A stretch of DNA of 38,405 bases, taken from the NCBI GenBank assembly GCA_013215505.1, contig JABSQZ010000035.1:1-38405 (forward strand), read 5' to 3'. Within the stretch, counting starts at the first letter, position 1. Every line of letters starts with the position of its first letter. This document shows positions 17,309 through 27,792 of this stretch, one piece after another. Both the position numbers and the translations under genes were made by a program. Below the pieces are notes generated by a model. That model ran no database searches, was not told the DNA's origin, and saw only the letters and a program-made list of their open reading frames with translations. The DNA is from Oceanospirillaceae bacterium (GTDB taxonomy: Bacteria > Pseudomonadota > Gammaproteobacteria > Pseudomonadales > Balneatricaceae).

Positions 17309-19027
17309 TTATGCTCTGATCATTTCGATGAGGAAGCTGCAGGTGCCTTCTGTGCTGATATCCTGCTTCTCCTGGTCAGTGCGGCCTTTGTACTCAAAAG
17401 TGCCGGCTTTAATGCCTCGATCTGAGATCACTAAGCGGTGTGGCATACCCATTAATTCCATGTCGGCGAATTTGACCCCAGGGCGCTCTTTTCTGTCGTC
17501 GAGGAATACGTCGATGCCTGCAGCGAGCAGCTCGTTGTAAAGAGCATCAGTGGTTTGCTTGACAGCGTCTGCCTTATCATAATTGATCGGCACTAAAGCG
17601 ATTTCGAAAGGCGCTAAGCTCTTTGGCCAGATGATGCCATTTTCATCATTGTTTTGCTCAATAGAGGCGGCAACGGCGCGGGTGACGCCTATACCATAAC
17701 AACCCATGTGCATGCTCTTCGCCTTGCCATTTTGGTCCAGTACGTTGGCATTCATTGCCTCGGAGTACTTGACGCCCAGCTGGAATACATGGCCTACTTC
17801 TATACCGCGTTTAATAGACAAGCTACCATTTCCGCAAGGGCTTAGGTCGCCTTCGCGGACGTTACGCAAATCGGCAATTTCAGGGGTGGCAAGGTCGCGC
17901 TCCCAGTTGATGCCAAAATAGTGTTTGTCATCCACGTTGGCGCCAGCGCTAAAGTCTGACATGGTGGCGACACTGCGGTCGATGATAATTGGCATATCCA
18001 GATTGATAGGACCTAGTGAGCCTGCTCCTGCGCCAATGTTGTTTTTCAGTTGCTCTTCTGTAGCAAAGACCAAGGGTGCTTTTACCTGGGCTAATTTTTC
18101 CGCTTTCAGCTCGTTCAGGTCGTGATCACCGCGCACTAATAGTGCGACTAACTCGAAGTCGCAAGCTTCATCGGCTTCAACAATGAGTGTCTTAACGGTT
18201 TTTTCAATAGCGATATCAAATTGCTCTACCAGTGCGGCAATGGTTTTGGCATTGGGTGTGTCTTTGATAATTAGCTCTTGTGTGGCATCGGCTCTTGGTG
18301 CTGAGGGAGCTAGGGCTTCAGCTGTTTCAACGTTAGCTGCATAATCGCTCTGGTCAGAGAAGGCGATATCGTCTTCGCCGGAGGAGGCCAGTACATGGAA
18401 TTCATGGGAGCCGGAGCCGCCGATGGAGCCGTTATCGGCAATAACCGGACGATAATCTAACCCCAGGCGATCAAAAATTCTCACGTAGGCATCAAACATA
18501 TCCTGATAAGTTTCTTTCAGGGAGTCCGAATCTATATGGAAAGAATAAGCATCTTTCATGATGAACTCACGCGAGCGCATTACCCCAAATCTTGGGCGGA
18601 TTTCGTCACGGAATTTAGTTTGAATTTGAAAAACGTTCAGCGGTAGTTGCTTGTAGCTGCGCAGTTCTTTCTTGACGATATCGGTGATGACTTCTTCGTG
18701 AGTGGGGCCCAGGCAGAATTCTCGGCCGTGTCGGTCGTTTAAGCGCAGTAGCTCTGGTCCGTATTCCACCCAGCGCCCCGATTCTTGCCACAGTTCAGCA
18801 GGTTGAACCGCAGGCATCAATACTTCTAGAGAGCCAGCGCGCTGCATTTCTTCGCGAATGATGTTTTCGACTTTTCTGACTACTTTTAAGCCCAGAGGTA
18901 GCCAGGAGTATAAGCCTGAAGCGGCTCTGCGGATCATTCCCGCTCTAAGCATAAGCTGATGACTGATTACTTCAGCATCAGATGGGGTTTCTTTTAGTGT
19001 GGCGATGAAAAATTTGCTGGCGCGCAT
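17309..19027 (-). CDS. proS: prolyl-tRNA synthetase
   Basis: A 572-residue class II synthetase of the bacterial type with the editing (INS) domain. Visible are the N terminus [20 protein letters not shown], motif 1 ([20 protein letters not shown]), motif 2 ([28 protein letters not shown]), the INS region around residues 225-400, motif 3 ([18 protein letters not shown]) and the anticodon-binding C-terminal domain ([18 protein letters not shown]). E. coli ProS has 572 residues. It is the first gene of a two-gene unit with the lytic transglycosylase. Confidence 0.98.
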   Translation of the reverse strand: MRASKFFIATLKETPSDAEVISHQLMLRAGMIRRAASGLYSWLPLGLKVVRKVENIIREEMQRAGSLEVLMPAVQPAELWQESGRWVEYGPELLRLNDRHGREFCLGPTHEEVITDIVKKELRSYKQLPLNVFQIQTKFRDEIRPRFGVMRSREFIMKDAYSFHIDSDSLKETYQDMFDAYVRIFDRLGLDYRPVIADNGSIGGSGSHEFHVLASSGEDDIAFSDQSDYAANVETAEALAPSAPRADATQELIIKDTPNAKTIAALVEQFDIAIEKTVKTLIVEADEACDFELVALLVRGDHDLNELKAEKLAQVKAPLVFATEEQLKNNIGAGAGSLGPINLDMPIIIDRSVATMSDFSAGANVDDKHYFGINWERDLATPEIADLRNVREGDLSPCGNGSLSIKRGIEVGHVFQLGVKYSEAMNANVLDQNGKAKSMHMGCYGIGVTRAVAASIEQNNDENGIIWPKSLAPFEIALVPINYDKADAVKQTTDALYNELLAAGIDVFLDDRKERPGVKFADMELMGMPHRLVISDRGIKAGTFEYKGRTDQEKQDISTEGTCSFLIEMIRA

Positions 19028-19346
19028 AGTAGGTTTAAGCCTTTGGGTAAAGTGGTCTAAAACTGCGTTGTACCCTGAAAAGGGGCAGCAATTTTAAAAC
19101 CAAAAATATAATTTACTTTTATGGCTGACATTTTATGAGTAGCGGAGGCAATGAACAAGGGGCACAGGATAAATAATCTAAATTTACTGAGTATTTCAAA
19201 GAATATTATATTTGTGCGCAAAGTGTTGGTGGGAAATGCTGATTGGGATACAACTGAGTTAAATATATGATTTGTGATACTGCAATTTAATTACTTTTGT
19301 TATAATTTTCTCACCGAGCAGTTAAAGGTTTTTGAGGAAGTAGAAA
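19028..19346. other. divergent promoter region of proS and a small gene
   Basis: 319 bp, AT-rich. It holds the extended -10 of the small plus-strand gene (TGTTATAAT at 19298-19306); no other structured element was found. Confidence 0.4.
19298..19306 (+). promoter_or_regulatory. extended -10 promoter
   Basis: TGTTATAAT, about 40 nt before the ATG of the 60-residue protein. No good -35. Confidence 0.45.
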
Positions 19347-19529
19347 ATGAGTACTGAAAATTACAATCCGAAGTTTGTAGAAGCAATGAAAAAATTGACT
19401 AAGATGTCAGAAGAAGAGCGTTTGTCAGAGGAAAATAAAGAGATTTTTGAGCAGGCGATGAATTATGCGCCATTGGATATCCAGCCACAATTAATTGCGA
19501 TCCGCAAAAAATACGACGATCTGCACTAG
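19347..19529 (+). CDS. small acidic protein of unknown function, 60 residues
   Basis: I do not recognise it. It is soluble, charged and probably two helices (NPKFVEAMKKLTKMSEEERL and FEQAMNYAPLDIQPQLIAIR). Expression is well supported: an extended -10 promoter, GAGGAAG 8 nt before the ATG, and a strong terminator 48 nt after the stop. The sequence is not low complexity. It stands alone between proS (divergent) and infA (convergent). Confidence 0.8.
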   Translation: MSTENYNPKFVEAMKKLTKMSEEERLSEENKEIFEQAMNYAPLDIQPQLIAIRKKYDDLH

Positions 19530-19576
19530 AGAGAATAAGACGGGGATTACCGGGGAAACCGTTCCAGTAGAAAAAT

Positions 19577-19605
19577 AAAAGGCAGCCTAGGCTGCCTTTT
19601 ATAAT
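19577..19605 (+). terminator. bidirectional terminator between small gene and infA
   Basis: AAAAGGCAGCCTAGGCTGCCTTTT (19577-19600) would be a single perfect palindrome; its core arms are GGCAGCC and GGCTGCC. It has a T-tract on both strands (the minus side continues TTTTATTTTTC), so it can end both transcripts. Confidence 0.8.
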
Positions 19606-19685
19606 TAGGTTTAGCAATATTTATGTCAGGAAGCCTATTAAGGCCTGAAAATACTATGCCAAATCGCTATTGTTGTACTGGGCTG

Positions 19686-19904
19686 TTATCGAGCGCGGTA
19701 AACAATACGTCCCTTGTTTAGATCGTAAGGTGTTAATTCAACTTTCACCTTATCGCCAGTAAGAATACGGATATAATTCTTACGCATTTTTCCGGAAATA
19801 TGAGCAGTGACAACGTGACCGTTTTCTAACTCTACGCGGAACATAGTGTTGGGCAGCGTATCAATTACGGTGCCTTCCATTTCGATGCTTTCTTCTTTAG
19901 CCAT
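19686..19904 (-). CDS. infA: translation initiation factor IF-1
   Basis: A 72-residue OB-fold protein that binds the ribosomal A site during initiation. The sequence [72 protein letters not shown] is that of the bacterial family at its exact usual length. In gammaproteobacteria infA often lies beside aat and bpt, as here. GTAGGTAA precedes the ATG, and it ends at the shared palindromic terminator. Confidence 0.98.
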   Translation of the reverse strand: MAKEESIEMEGTVIDTLPNTMFRVELENGHVVTAHISGKMRKNYIRILTGDKVKVELTPYDLNKGRIVYRAR

Positions 19905-20341
19905 TAATTACCTACCTGTGGAAAGTGCTGAATGGGTCAAGAGCCCACTGCAGAGCGGCCCGTATTCTGCCAAAAATTCCGCATAAGATCAAAGGAATTT
20001 AACGAAGATAGGTTAAATAAGTAAATATCCCCTATGAATGCGTCTAAATGCTGCTAACTGTTTATTGAATTTTTACCCGTCAGAGAATTTTATTACTGAG
20101 ATTTTCCAGGCGTTTCTGTTGTCAGAGGATTTTCGAGTCATATAGTAGCCTTACAAAGCGCAGCCCAATTCCATTGCACACGTTCACCCTGAAGCATTTT
20201 ACCGCAAATATGTAGTTGTTGAAGGTTGGTGGGCCTCGGGATTTCGGGTGTGTAGTTTGAAAAGGACAGCTGAGGGCGCTGAGTTACAGTCTGCGGTATT
20301 GTGCGCAAAGAAAATCCGTGTTTACGCGTATATTCCCTGGA

Positions 20342-21052
20342 TTATTGCGCCAGTAACCATTTGCCATTTATCAATAATTGCATGGGTTTGTAGTCAGTTT
20401 TATATTTCATCTTCTGACAGTTTTCGACCCAGTAACCTAAATATAAATAGTCTAGTTTTAGTCGTCGGGCTTGTGCTATTTGCCATAAAATGGCGAAGCT
20501 GCCCAAGCTTCTTTTCGTTAATTTGGGATCAAAAAAGGTATAGACCGCAGAGAGTGAGCCCTCGAGAATATCCATATTAGCCACGGCCACCAATTTACCG
20601 TCGGGCTGTCTGAATTCGTAAAAACAACTCTGCTGCGTCGATTCAACCAAAAAGTTGATGAACTGATCTTTAGAGGGGGGATACATATCGCCATCGACAT
20701 GCCGCACTTGAATATACTCCTGGTAGAGGTCGTAGTATTCATCTGTGTATTGAGGGATAGCTTTGCTAATAATAAGATCGCGATTTTTATTCAGCACCCT
20801 TCTCTGAGATTTAGATATGTCAAACAATTGAACCGGTAGCCTGATGGACATGCAAGCCTGGCAGTTATCGCAGTGCGGTCGGTAGATATGTTTGCCGCTG
20901 CGACGGAAACCCAGTTCAGAGAGTTGAGTATAAACACGCTGCTCGATTTTATCGTTGGGGTCGATAAATAGAGTTTTGGCCTTTAACCCGGATAAATAGC
21001 TGCAGTCGTGCTCAGGGGTGGCAAAAAATTGAAGTTCGGTGAGTTGGATCAT
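20342..21052 (-). CDS. bpt: aspartate/glutamate leucyltransferase Bpt
   Basis: A 236-residue enzyme transferring leucine from Leu-tRNA to proteins with N-terminal Asp or Glu, making them ClpS/ClpAP substrates (bacterial N-degron pathway). Visible motifs are the N-terminal C-x-Y-L region (HDCSYLSGLKAKTLFIDP), GFRRSGKHIYRPHCDNCQAC, and the GNAT-like C-terminal half (SLGSFAILWQIAQARRLKLD-YLYLGYWV). It resembles eukaryotic Ate1 but bacterial members of this group transfer leucine. It follows aat by 123 bp. Confidence 0.95.
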   Translation of the reverse strand: MIQLTELQFFATPEHDCSYLSGLKAKTLFIDPNDKIEQRVYTQLSELGFRRSGKHIYRPHCDNCQACMSIRLPVQLFDISKSQRRVLNKNRDLIISKAIPQYTDEYYDLYQEYIQVRHVDGDMYPPSKDQFINFLVESTQQSCFYEFRQPDGKLVAVANMDILEGSLSAVYTFFDPKLTKRSLGSFAILWQIAQARRLKLDYLYLGYWVENCQKMKYKTDYKPMQLLINGKWLLAQ

Positions 21053-21175
21053 ACTTATTTTCGATATCTGCTACAAATATTAAACAGTGGCATTAGCGCT
21101 AAAAAAGCCAATCAGGGTATAGAGTAATAATAGCAACCAAACTCACAGATTGCATCAACCAAGTGCTAAGACAGA

Positions 21176-21889
21176 TTAGCAAATATCATCGCTGCTAATA
21201 GAAAAAGACCACTTTTTGTTGTCTGCTGTAGTGCCGGGGGAAGGGTTGTGTTGCAAAAAAGTTTGAAATTTTAATCTGCTGATTTCTTCTGCTCCCATGC
21301 TTTGCAAGTGATCGCTGTGCAATTGACAGTCAATCAAACTAAAACCCCAAACTTTTAATTGTGTGGCAAGATAACAAAAGGCCACTTTGGAAGCGTTAGC
21401 TCTAAAGCTAAACATCGACTCTCCAAAGAAAATATTGCCAATACATAGGCCATATAAACCACCTACCAGTTCATCTTGCTGCCAAACTTCAACACTGTGA
21501 GCTACCCCTATGGCAGATAATTGGCAATAGGCGGCCTGCATCTCATCGGTAATCCAGGTACCTTCCTGATTTTTTCTCAGTTCAGAGCAATTATTAATAA
21601 CCTGGCTAAAGGCCTGGTCAAAAGTGATGTTGAACGGATTTTTTCGGATGCACTTTGCCAGGCTCCGGGAAACATGTAATCGCTCGGGAATTAATACGCA
21701 ACGCGGCGCTGGACTCCACCATAAGATAGGGTCGTCTTCACTGAACCAAGGGAAAATACCTTGACGGTAGGCGTTGATTAAGCGCCCAGTACTCAGATCG
21801 CCTCCTGCAGCTAGCAGGCCATTAGGCTCCAACAGGGCGTTATTAATATCCGGAAAAACGTAGTCGTCGTCGGCTAGCCAGGGAATCAT
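21176..21889 (-). CDS. aat: leucyl/phenylalanyl-tRNA-protein transferase Aat
   Basis: A 237-residue enzyme that adds Leu or Phe to proteins with N-terminal Lys or Arg, the classic step of the bacterial N-degron pathway. Diagnostic segments: PNGLLAAGGDLSTGRLINAY, GIFPWFSEDDPILWWSPAPR, and GGLYGLCIGNIFFGESMFS with the catalytic glutamate region. The C terminus after ISRLKF is slightly short of motif but in the normal size range (E. coli 234). The ribosome binding site GGATGA lies upstream. A degenerate copy of the first 22 codons plus ribosome binding site sits just upstream (21989-22059). Confidence 0.96.
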   Translation of the reverse strand: MIPWLADDDYVFPDINNALLEPNGLLAAGGDLSTGRLINAYRQGIFPWFSEDDPILWWSPAPRCVLIPERLHVSRSLAKCIRKNPFNITFDQAFSQVINNCSELRKNQEGTWITDEMQAAYCQLSAIGVAHSVEVWQQDELVGGLYGLCIGNIFFGESMFSFRANASKVAFCYLATQLKVWGFSLIDCQLHSDHLQSMGAEEISRLKFQTFLQHNPSPGTTADNKKWSFSISSDDIC

Positions 21890-21902
21890 TAACGGTCATC
21901 CT
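21832..21902. repeat. direct repeat unit 1 (5' end of aat)
   Basis: 71 nt covering the ribosome binding site and first codons of aat. It matches 21989-22059 at about 61 of 71 positions without gaps. Confidence 0.85.
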
Positions 21903-21971
21903 GAAGGGTTGAATAATAAAGTAACATGAGCATCTGTAAGCTTGCGTCCGGTAGGCCCGCGGCAATAACAG

Positions 21972-22046
21972 TCATCTATACGGTTCCCACAGGGCGTTAT
22001 TAATATCCAAAAGACAGTTATTGTCGTCGGCTAACCAGAGAATCAT
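21972..22046 (-). pseudogene. 24-codon relic of aat 5' end, possible leader peptide
   Basis: Reading MILWLADDNNCLLDINNALW-EPYR then TGA, it matches the aat N terminus MIPWLADDDYVFPDINNALL at most positions and keeps the same frame, start and GGATGA ribosome binding site. It lies 82 nt before aat on the same strand. It is most simply a decaying tandem duplication, but with start, stop and ribosome binding site intact it could be translated as an upstream peptide. Confidence 0.6.
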
Positions 22047-22059
22047 TAACGGTCATCCT
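21989..22059. repeat. direct repeat unit 2 (degenerate copy of aat 5' end)
   Basis: 71 nt, shifted by 157 nt from unit 1. The first 20 nt and last 20 or so are nearly identical; most of the differences are clustered at the middle codons. Confidence 0.85.
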
Positions 22060-22117
22060 AATAGGCTTTAATAGCAGCGCTGTACCTTTCACAGCGCTGA
22101 TTGTTTACATTTCGCGG

Positions 22118-22591
22118 TTAAAGCTTGGCTAAAATTGCCTCGGCGCTGGATTGATCCAGACCTTTGTCGTCAACTGCCAGATGCGTCAGTATGCCATCGT
22201 CAATGATCATTGCGTAGCGTCTTGATCTGGTCCCCATGTGATATTCACTGGCATCTTTATCTAAACCTAAAGCCTTGGTAAAAGTACCGTTGCCATCTGC
22301 CAGCATCACTAGTTTCTCTGCGTTGGCGCTCTGTCCCCAAGCGTGCATGACAAAGACGTCGTTTACTGAAAGGCAGATGACGGCATCGGCACCAGCGGTA
22401 ATAATGTCATCGTAAGCCACGACAAAGCCAGGTAAGTGCGCAGCACTGCAAGTAGGTGTAAACGCGCCGGGGACGGCAAAAAGAACGATCTTTTTGCCTT
22501 TAAACTGCTCTGCAGTCTGAAAAAATTCAGGCCCATTTGGCCCCATGATTTTTAAACTACAAGCGGGTATCGGGCTTCCTGTACTAATCAT
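22118..22591 (-). CDS. peroxiredoxin, Prx5 type
   Basis: A 157-residue thiol peroxidase reducing hydrogen peroxide and organic peroxides. The peroxidatic cysteine is C48 in PGAFTPTCSAAHLPGF, and the family's DAVICLSVNDVFVMHAWG and ADGNGTFTKALGLDKD follow. The resolving cysteine of the atypical 2-Cys form is not evident, which suits reduction by glutaredoxin; a glutaredoxin gene lies 1.3 kb upstream and trxB is adjacent, 26 nt upstream, in the same direction. Confidence 0.93.
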   Translation of the reverse strand: MISTGSPIPACSLKIMGPNGPEFFQTAEQFKGKKIVLFAVPGAFTPTCSAAHLPGFVVAYDDIITAGADAVICLSVNDVFVMHAWGQSANAEKLVMLADGNGTFTKALGLDKDASEYHMGTRSRRYAMIIDDGILTHLAVDDKGLDQSSAEAILAKL

Positions 22592-22612
22592 ATGTTCTCT
22601 CCTTTGAAGTGC

Positions 22613-23928
<1,316 letters not shown>

Positions 23929-24171
23929 CTAGCTTGTTACAGTCGCAAGCTTGGCCGCGAGCTCTGTGTATCCGCCGATGTGCTGTTGGCCGATAAATAT
24001 CTGCGGTACAGTATCTACAGGCTTTCCTACCGTTTTTTCCAGGTCAGCTTTTGAGATACCTTCTTCATGAATATCAATGTAGCGATGTTCTAGTCCCAGT
24101 TCTTCACATATATCTTTTGCTCTGACACAAAAACCACAACCTTTACGGCCAAATATTGTTATGCGCTCCAT
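23929..24171 (-). CDS. glutaredoxin
   Basis: An 80-residue thioredoxin-fold dithiol glutaredoxin reduced by glutathione. The active site is C12-G-F-C15 (RKGCGFCVRAKDICEELG), with the cis-proline in TVPQIFIGQQ and the glutathione-binding HIGGYTEL. It is closest to the GrxA/GrxC size class, with a CGFC active site in place of the usual CPYC or CGYC. It lies upstream of trxB and the Prx5-type peroxiredoxin in the same direction but 360 bp away, so it is probably a separate unit of the same thiol-redox group. Confidence 0.92.
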   Translation of the reverse strand: MERITIFGRKGCGFCVRAKDICEELGLEHRYIDIHEEGISKADLEKTVGKPVDTVPQIFIGQQHIGGYTELAAKLATVTS

Positions 24172-24466
24172 TAATACTCCGATGCTATATTTTTAAAAAG
24201 CGTATTTGAGCATTAATCACTAATGATTACCAATGAATAAATTTAATGTTGACTGAGTTGAAGTGGTCGGAAATCCGCATTTAAGTACGCAGTTGTGCAA
24301 AAAACTCTAAGTAAATAAAGCCAGTGCCGGTGCATTGAGGGGTATTTTAAAGCGTCTTTGAAGAGGTCGATTTAGCAGGGGTTGGCCGAGACCGTCTGTT
24401 TATTATATTATGGTCTTGTCAGCGGGCTAAACTATTGAAATAAATAGAAACGGGTTAGGTTATTTA

Positions 24467-25846
24467 ATGAATAAGTTTGAAATACATGTGCTTTTAGCGG
24501 GATTCTCCTCCGAGCAAAATAGTCAATTAACGACCATGCTTGCGCCATTGCCTATTAATATTCACTGCTGCACCCTCGATTGTGCCATCGATACTCTGCC
24601 GAAAGTTCATGTACTGCTCGTGGGGATGGATAACATTGAAAAGCGCTCTCATCAAGTACAAATAGCCCCAGAGCTACAGCCAGGTACTGATGCGGAGGCT
24701 GAAAGTAATTCTCAACCTGGCTCCACAGAGCAGAGTAATGACGCTGACGATGCTGTTACTTTGTGCCCGGATGACATCTTAGACCAGTTTGTCAGCCAGT
24801 TAAAAATTGCTTCACCCTACGCCCTGGCGTATTTGATGGCCCCGGCAAAAAAAATATTGTCTCTGAATCAGCCACAACAGGCCCAGTACCGCGACTTTAT
24901 CATTTACCCGGTCAATGATGTCTTCCTGGAAAAGAGATTGTTTCGTATCGTCAGTGACTTACAGGAGAAGTTTGTACAATTAATTAAAAAACGCCGCTTG
25001 AAACAAATATTAGCTGAGAGCGAAATCGAAACACAGCGCTTAAGAGTTGGCTTGAACACGGCATTAAAAAATACCAGAGAGGCAAACAAACATTATGTAC
25101 GGCTGTTATCTAACCAGGTTTTCGCTCGAATGGGGCAGAGGGCCAGTGGTCGCAATCAACAGCTTAATTACCTGCTGGTACAAATGGCCGAGGCCTGTGG
25201 GCTGGATGAGGAGCAAATTCAAGACGTAACTGATGCCTGGCATTTGCGCAATATCGGTAAAATGGGTTTTAGTGATGAGCTGCTGCACAGCCCCTATATT
25301 ACGCTCAGTGCCGAACAGCAGCGGATCTTTAATTGCCACCCGACTCTCTCGCACGCTGCGATGATGATAGTAAGGCCACTGGACAGCGCTGCAAAAATTG
25401 TCTTGCAGCACAAAGAGTATTTAGACGGGTCCGGTTATCCAGAGGGGCTCTGCGCAGATGCAATCTCCCTCGAGGCGCAGGTACTGGCGGTTGTGAATGA
25501 TTATACTGAGTTGGTTTCTGGCCGGTACTCCCACAGGCCTTTTAGTACGGTCGAGGCACTGGCTTACCTGGATAATTACGCCACCGAGAAATACCGTGAC
25601 GAGATCGTGCATGCACTGGCAAAAATTCTCCCTGAGCTAAGTAAAATGGGCAAGGGCATGCATGATGTACTAGTGCAGAGTGTTGATCTGAAAATTGGTA
25701 TGAAGCTGACCAGAGATTTAATCTGCAAAGAGGGCATCTTGTTATTGGGAGAAGGTTTAACTATTGATAAAGCGACAATTTCCAGGTTGCAGGAAATGGA
25801 AATGAACTTACAAGAGCAGTTTAAAATATTTATCGCAGAAAAATAA
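24467..25846 (+). CDS. degenerate HD-GYP domain protein
   Basis: A 459-residue cytoplasmic protein. Residues 1-165 resemble a receiver-like domain without the phospho-acceptor motifs, interrupted by an acidic Gln/Ser/Asp-rich linker (about 67-97). A coiled coil follows (165-215), then an HD-GYP-like domain (about 215-395): LRNIGKMG at 260-267, HP at 291-292 and QHKEYLDGSGYPEGL at 314-328. HD-GYP proteins hydrolyse cyclic di-GMP. Here the metal-binding HD pair (usually HDIGK) is R261-N262, and the usual HHE is QHK, while GYP is kept. Catalysis is therefore doubtful, and a binding or scaffold role is more likely. A C-terminal part (LKIGMKLTRDL to IAEK) is the usual DUF3391-like tail. Single-gene unit before folD. 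Confidence 0.85.
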   Translation: MNKFEIHVLLAGFSSEQNSQLTTMLAPLPINIHCCTLDCAIDTLPKVHVLLVGMDNIEKRSHQVQIAPELQPGTDAEAESNSQPGSTEQSNDADDAVTLCPDDILDQFVSQLKIASPYALAYLMAPAKKILSLNQPQQAQYRDFIIYPVNDVFLEKRLFRIVSDLQEKFVQLIKKRRLKQILAESEIETQRLRVGLNTALKNTREANKHYVRLLSNQVFARMGQRASGRNQQLNYLLVQMAEACGLDEEQIQDVTDAWHLRNIGKMGFSDELLHSPYITLSAEQQRIFNCHPTLSHAAMMIVRPLDSAAKIVLQHKEYLDGSGYPEGLCADAISLEAQVLAVVNDYTELVSGRYSHRPFSTVEALAYLDNYATEKYRDEIVHALAKILPELSKMGKGMHDVLVQSVDLKIGMKLTRDLICKEGILLLGEGLTIDKATISRLQEMEMNLQEQFKIFIAEK

Positions 25847-25962
25847 TCACTAATATGTGCGTTTTTTTGTATAATCGCCCTGCAAAAAATAACAAATGGA
25901 TAGTTAACAGAATTAATTATCAATACAGCAAATAAAATTCTTTATCGGAGTGTCTTAACAAG

Positions 25963-26832
25963 ATGAGTAACAAAATTGATGGTAGTGCCTTCGCCAGTAA
26001 TCTTCGTAAAAAGTTAGCGGTTGATGTCGCTATTGCGAAAGAGCAAGCGGGAAAAGCACCGGGCCTTACTGTTGTCTTAGTCGGGGAAGATCCTGCCAGT
26101 CAGGTATATGTTCGTCGTAAAGGTGAACAGGCCACTGAAGTTGGCATTATTTCCAAAGAGCACCGCCTCCCTGAATCTACTAGCCAAGAAGAGTTACTGG
26201 TTCTAGTTGAGCAGTTAAATAACGACTCTGACGTACATGGAATTTTAGTACAGCTACCGCTGCCTAAGCAGATTGATGAAAAGACTGTGTTAACAGCAAT
26301 CTTGCCAGAAAAAGATGTCGACGGCTTTCACCCGATAAATGTGGGTCGTTTGTCTATAGGTGATCAAAGTCTGTTACCTTGTACTCCCCATGGCAGCGTG
26401 CATTTAATTAAACACGCGCTGGGCGACAACTTGTCGGGCCTTAATGCCGTGGTTATCGGTCGCTCGAATATTGTTGGCAAGCCTATGGCTGCTCTTTTGT
26501 TACAAGAGAGCTGTACTGTCACTATTGTGCATTCGCGCACTAAAAATATTGAAGCTATCTGCGCACAGGCTGATATTTTAGTGGCAGCTGTAGGGCGTCC
26601 GGAAATGATCAACGCCGATTGGGTCAAGCCGGGAGCTTGTGTTATCGATGTCGGTATCAACCGTATCCAGCGCGATGGCAAGAACAAGTTAGTTGGCGAC
26701 GTCGACTACGCCAGTGTTTTTGATAAAGCCGGAGCTATTACCCCGGTCCCGGGCGGGGTTGGGCCCATGACGATTGCCATGTTGTTAGTGAATACATTGA
26801 CGGCATTTAAGCGTCTGGAAAAGATTGGCTAA
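25963..26832 (+). CDS. folD: bifunctional methylene-THF dehydrogenase/cyclohydrolase FolD
   Basis: A 289-residue enzyme converting 5,10-methylene-tetrahydrofolate through methenyl- to 10-formyl-tetrahydrofolate with NADP. Motifs present: [14 protein letters not shown] with the catalytic lysine region, [47 protein letters not shown] (Rossmann loop) and [14 protein letters not shown] at the end. E. coli FolD has 288 residues. It has its own TATAAT (25870-25875) and ends in a strong terminator. Confidence 0.97.
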   Translation: MSNKIDGSAFASNLRKKLAVDVAIAKEQAGKAPGLTVVLVGEDPASQVYVRRKGEQATEVGIISKEHRLPESTSQEELLVLVEQLNNDSDVHGILVQLPLPKQIDEKTVLTAILPEKDVDGFHPINVGRLSIGDQSLLPCTPHGSVHLIKHALGDNLSGLNAVVIGRSNIVGKPMAALLLQESCTVTIVHSRTKNIEAICAQADILVAAVGRPEMINADWVKPGACVIDVGINRIQRDGKNKLVGDVDYASVFDKAGAITPVPGGVGPMTIAMLLVNTLTAFKRLEKIG

Positions 26833-26841
26833 TATGCGACT

Positions 26842-26880
26842 GCTACTTTTTATCGTCAAGTGATAAAAAGTAGCATTTTT
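26842..26880 (+). terminator. terminator of folD
   Basis: GCTACTTTTTATC (26842-26854) pairs perfectly over 13 bp with GATAAAAAGTAGC (26862-26874) around a 7-nt loop, followed by ATTTTT. It also lies just behind the convergent pentapeptide-repeat gene. Confidence 0.85.
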
Positions 26881-26889
26881 CACGGCTGC

Positions 26890-27792
26890 TCAGCCACCAA
26901 GTTGCTGAAAAATTATGCTGTTTCTTTGCTCAAGTTCATTTTTTAGCTTGGGATCAAGACCTTTCACATTGTACAAAGAGGCTACCGTTAGCAGTTGTTC
27001 AACGGTTAGTCCTTTGCTCTCACTCAAGTTTGCTCCGCTGAGGTCGACCCCACTTAAGTTGGCAAAACTAAAGTCAGCTCCCTGTAAATTGGCATTGTTC
27101 AAATAAGCCCTTTGTAAATATGCATAAGTAAAATTAGCATTATTGAGTATCGCCTCACTCAAATCGGCATCGTGCAAAATAGCCTTATTAAAATCTGTGG
27201 CATTTAATGAAGCAGCTTTTAAATCAGTCTTGGCGAGAGACGCAGAAGACAAATTTGCTAAACTTAGCTGGGCATCGCTGAGATCAGTAGAGCTTAAATC
27301 GACGCCGCTTAAGTCAACTCCTTGTAGTTTCAGTTTCCAGCTGGAAACAATACCTTTTAACTCTTTTACAACACTGTCACAAGTTCCATCGCTGGCGAAT
27401 AACGACGCAATAATTGTTTCATAATTTAAAAACTCAGGTTTAATCGGGCACAATTCTGCCTGTAACCAGGGAACACGAGCCATGACAGATGGGAATTGAT
27501 TGGTTCCCAGTTGCGCCACTAAAATATTTGTTTTGTGTTCTACCTTGTCTAGTCTATTTTCAAACTTCTGTGCGGCTAACATAAAGGCTGCAAGATACAG
27601 AGCTAATACCCATATAGTAAAAGTGCTGGGCTTTCGGTATTTGGGTCTGCTTTCCTCTGCAACCGTCAATGGGTGGAATTTTCGATAAACAAATCGGACT
27701 CCGGATAAATCCCATACAATCCAATCAACCTTGCTTGAAACATAGCGAAAGCTTGAGGTTATAAAATGGCAAAATTTGTTTAAAGTTTTCAT
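26890..27792 (-). CDS. membrane-anchored pentapeptide repeat protein
   Basis: A 300-residue protein with one membrane helix (58-74, FTIWVLALYLAAFMLAA), a helical linker, and about 21 tandem A(D/N)LxX pentapeptides at 154-259 (for example DLSGVDLSSTDLSDAQLSLA). These fold into a right-handed four-sided beta helix. A short C-terminal helix domain (GLTVEQLLTVASLYNVKGLD) of a kind common in this family closes it. Some cytosolic members mimic DNA and inhibit gyrase, but a membrane-anchored form with cysteines C115 and C138 before the repeat suggests a scaffold role in the cell envelope. The function is unknown. It stands alone, convergent with folD. Confidence 0.88.
   Translation of the reverse strand: MKTLNKFCHFITSSFRYVSSKVDWIVWDLSGVRFVYRKFHPLTVAEESRPKYRKPSTFTIWVLALYLAAFMLAAQKFENRLDKVEHKTNILVAQLGTNQFPSVMARVPWLQAELCPIKPEFLNYETIIASLFASDGTCDSVVKELKGIVSSWKLKLQGVDLSGVDLSSTDLSDAQLSLANLSSASLAKTDLKAASLNATDFNKAILHDADLSEAILNNANFTYAYLQRAYLNNANLQGADFSFANLSGVDLSGANLSESKGLTVEQLLTVASLYNVKGLDPKLKNELEQRNSIIFQQLGG

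Noticed and set aside
20220-20341. Short GC-rich stretch near infA examined as a tRNA (one often lies close in related genomes)
   Set aside because: No cloverleaf could be drawn.
24375-24400. Possible extra R element core (GGGGTTGGCCGAGACCGTCT)
   Set aside because: Only a short partial match; none of the other blocks follows at the expected spacing.
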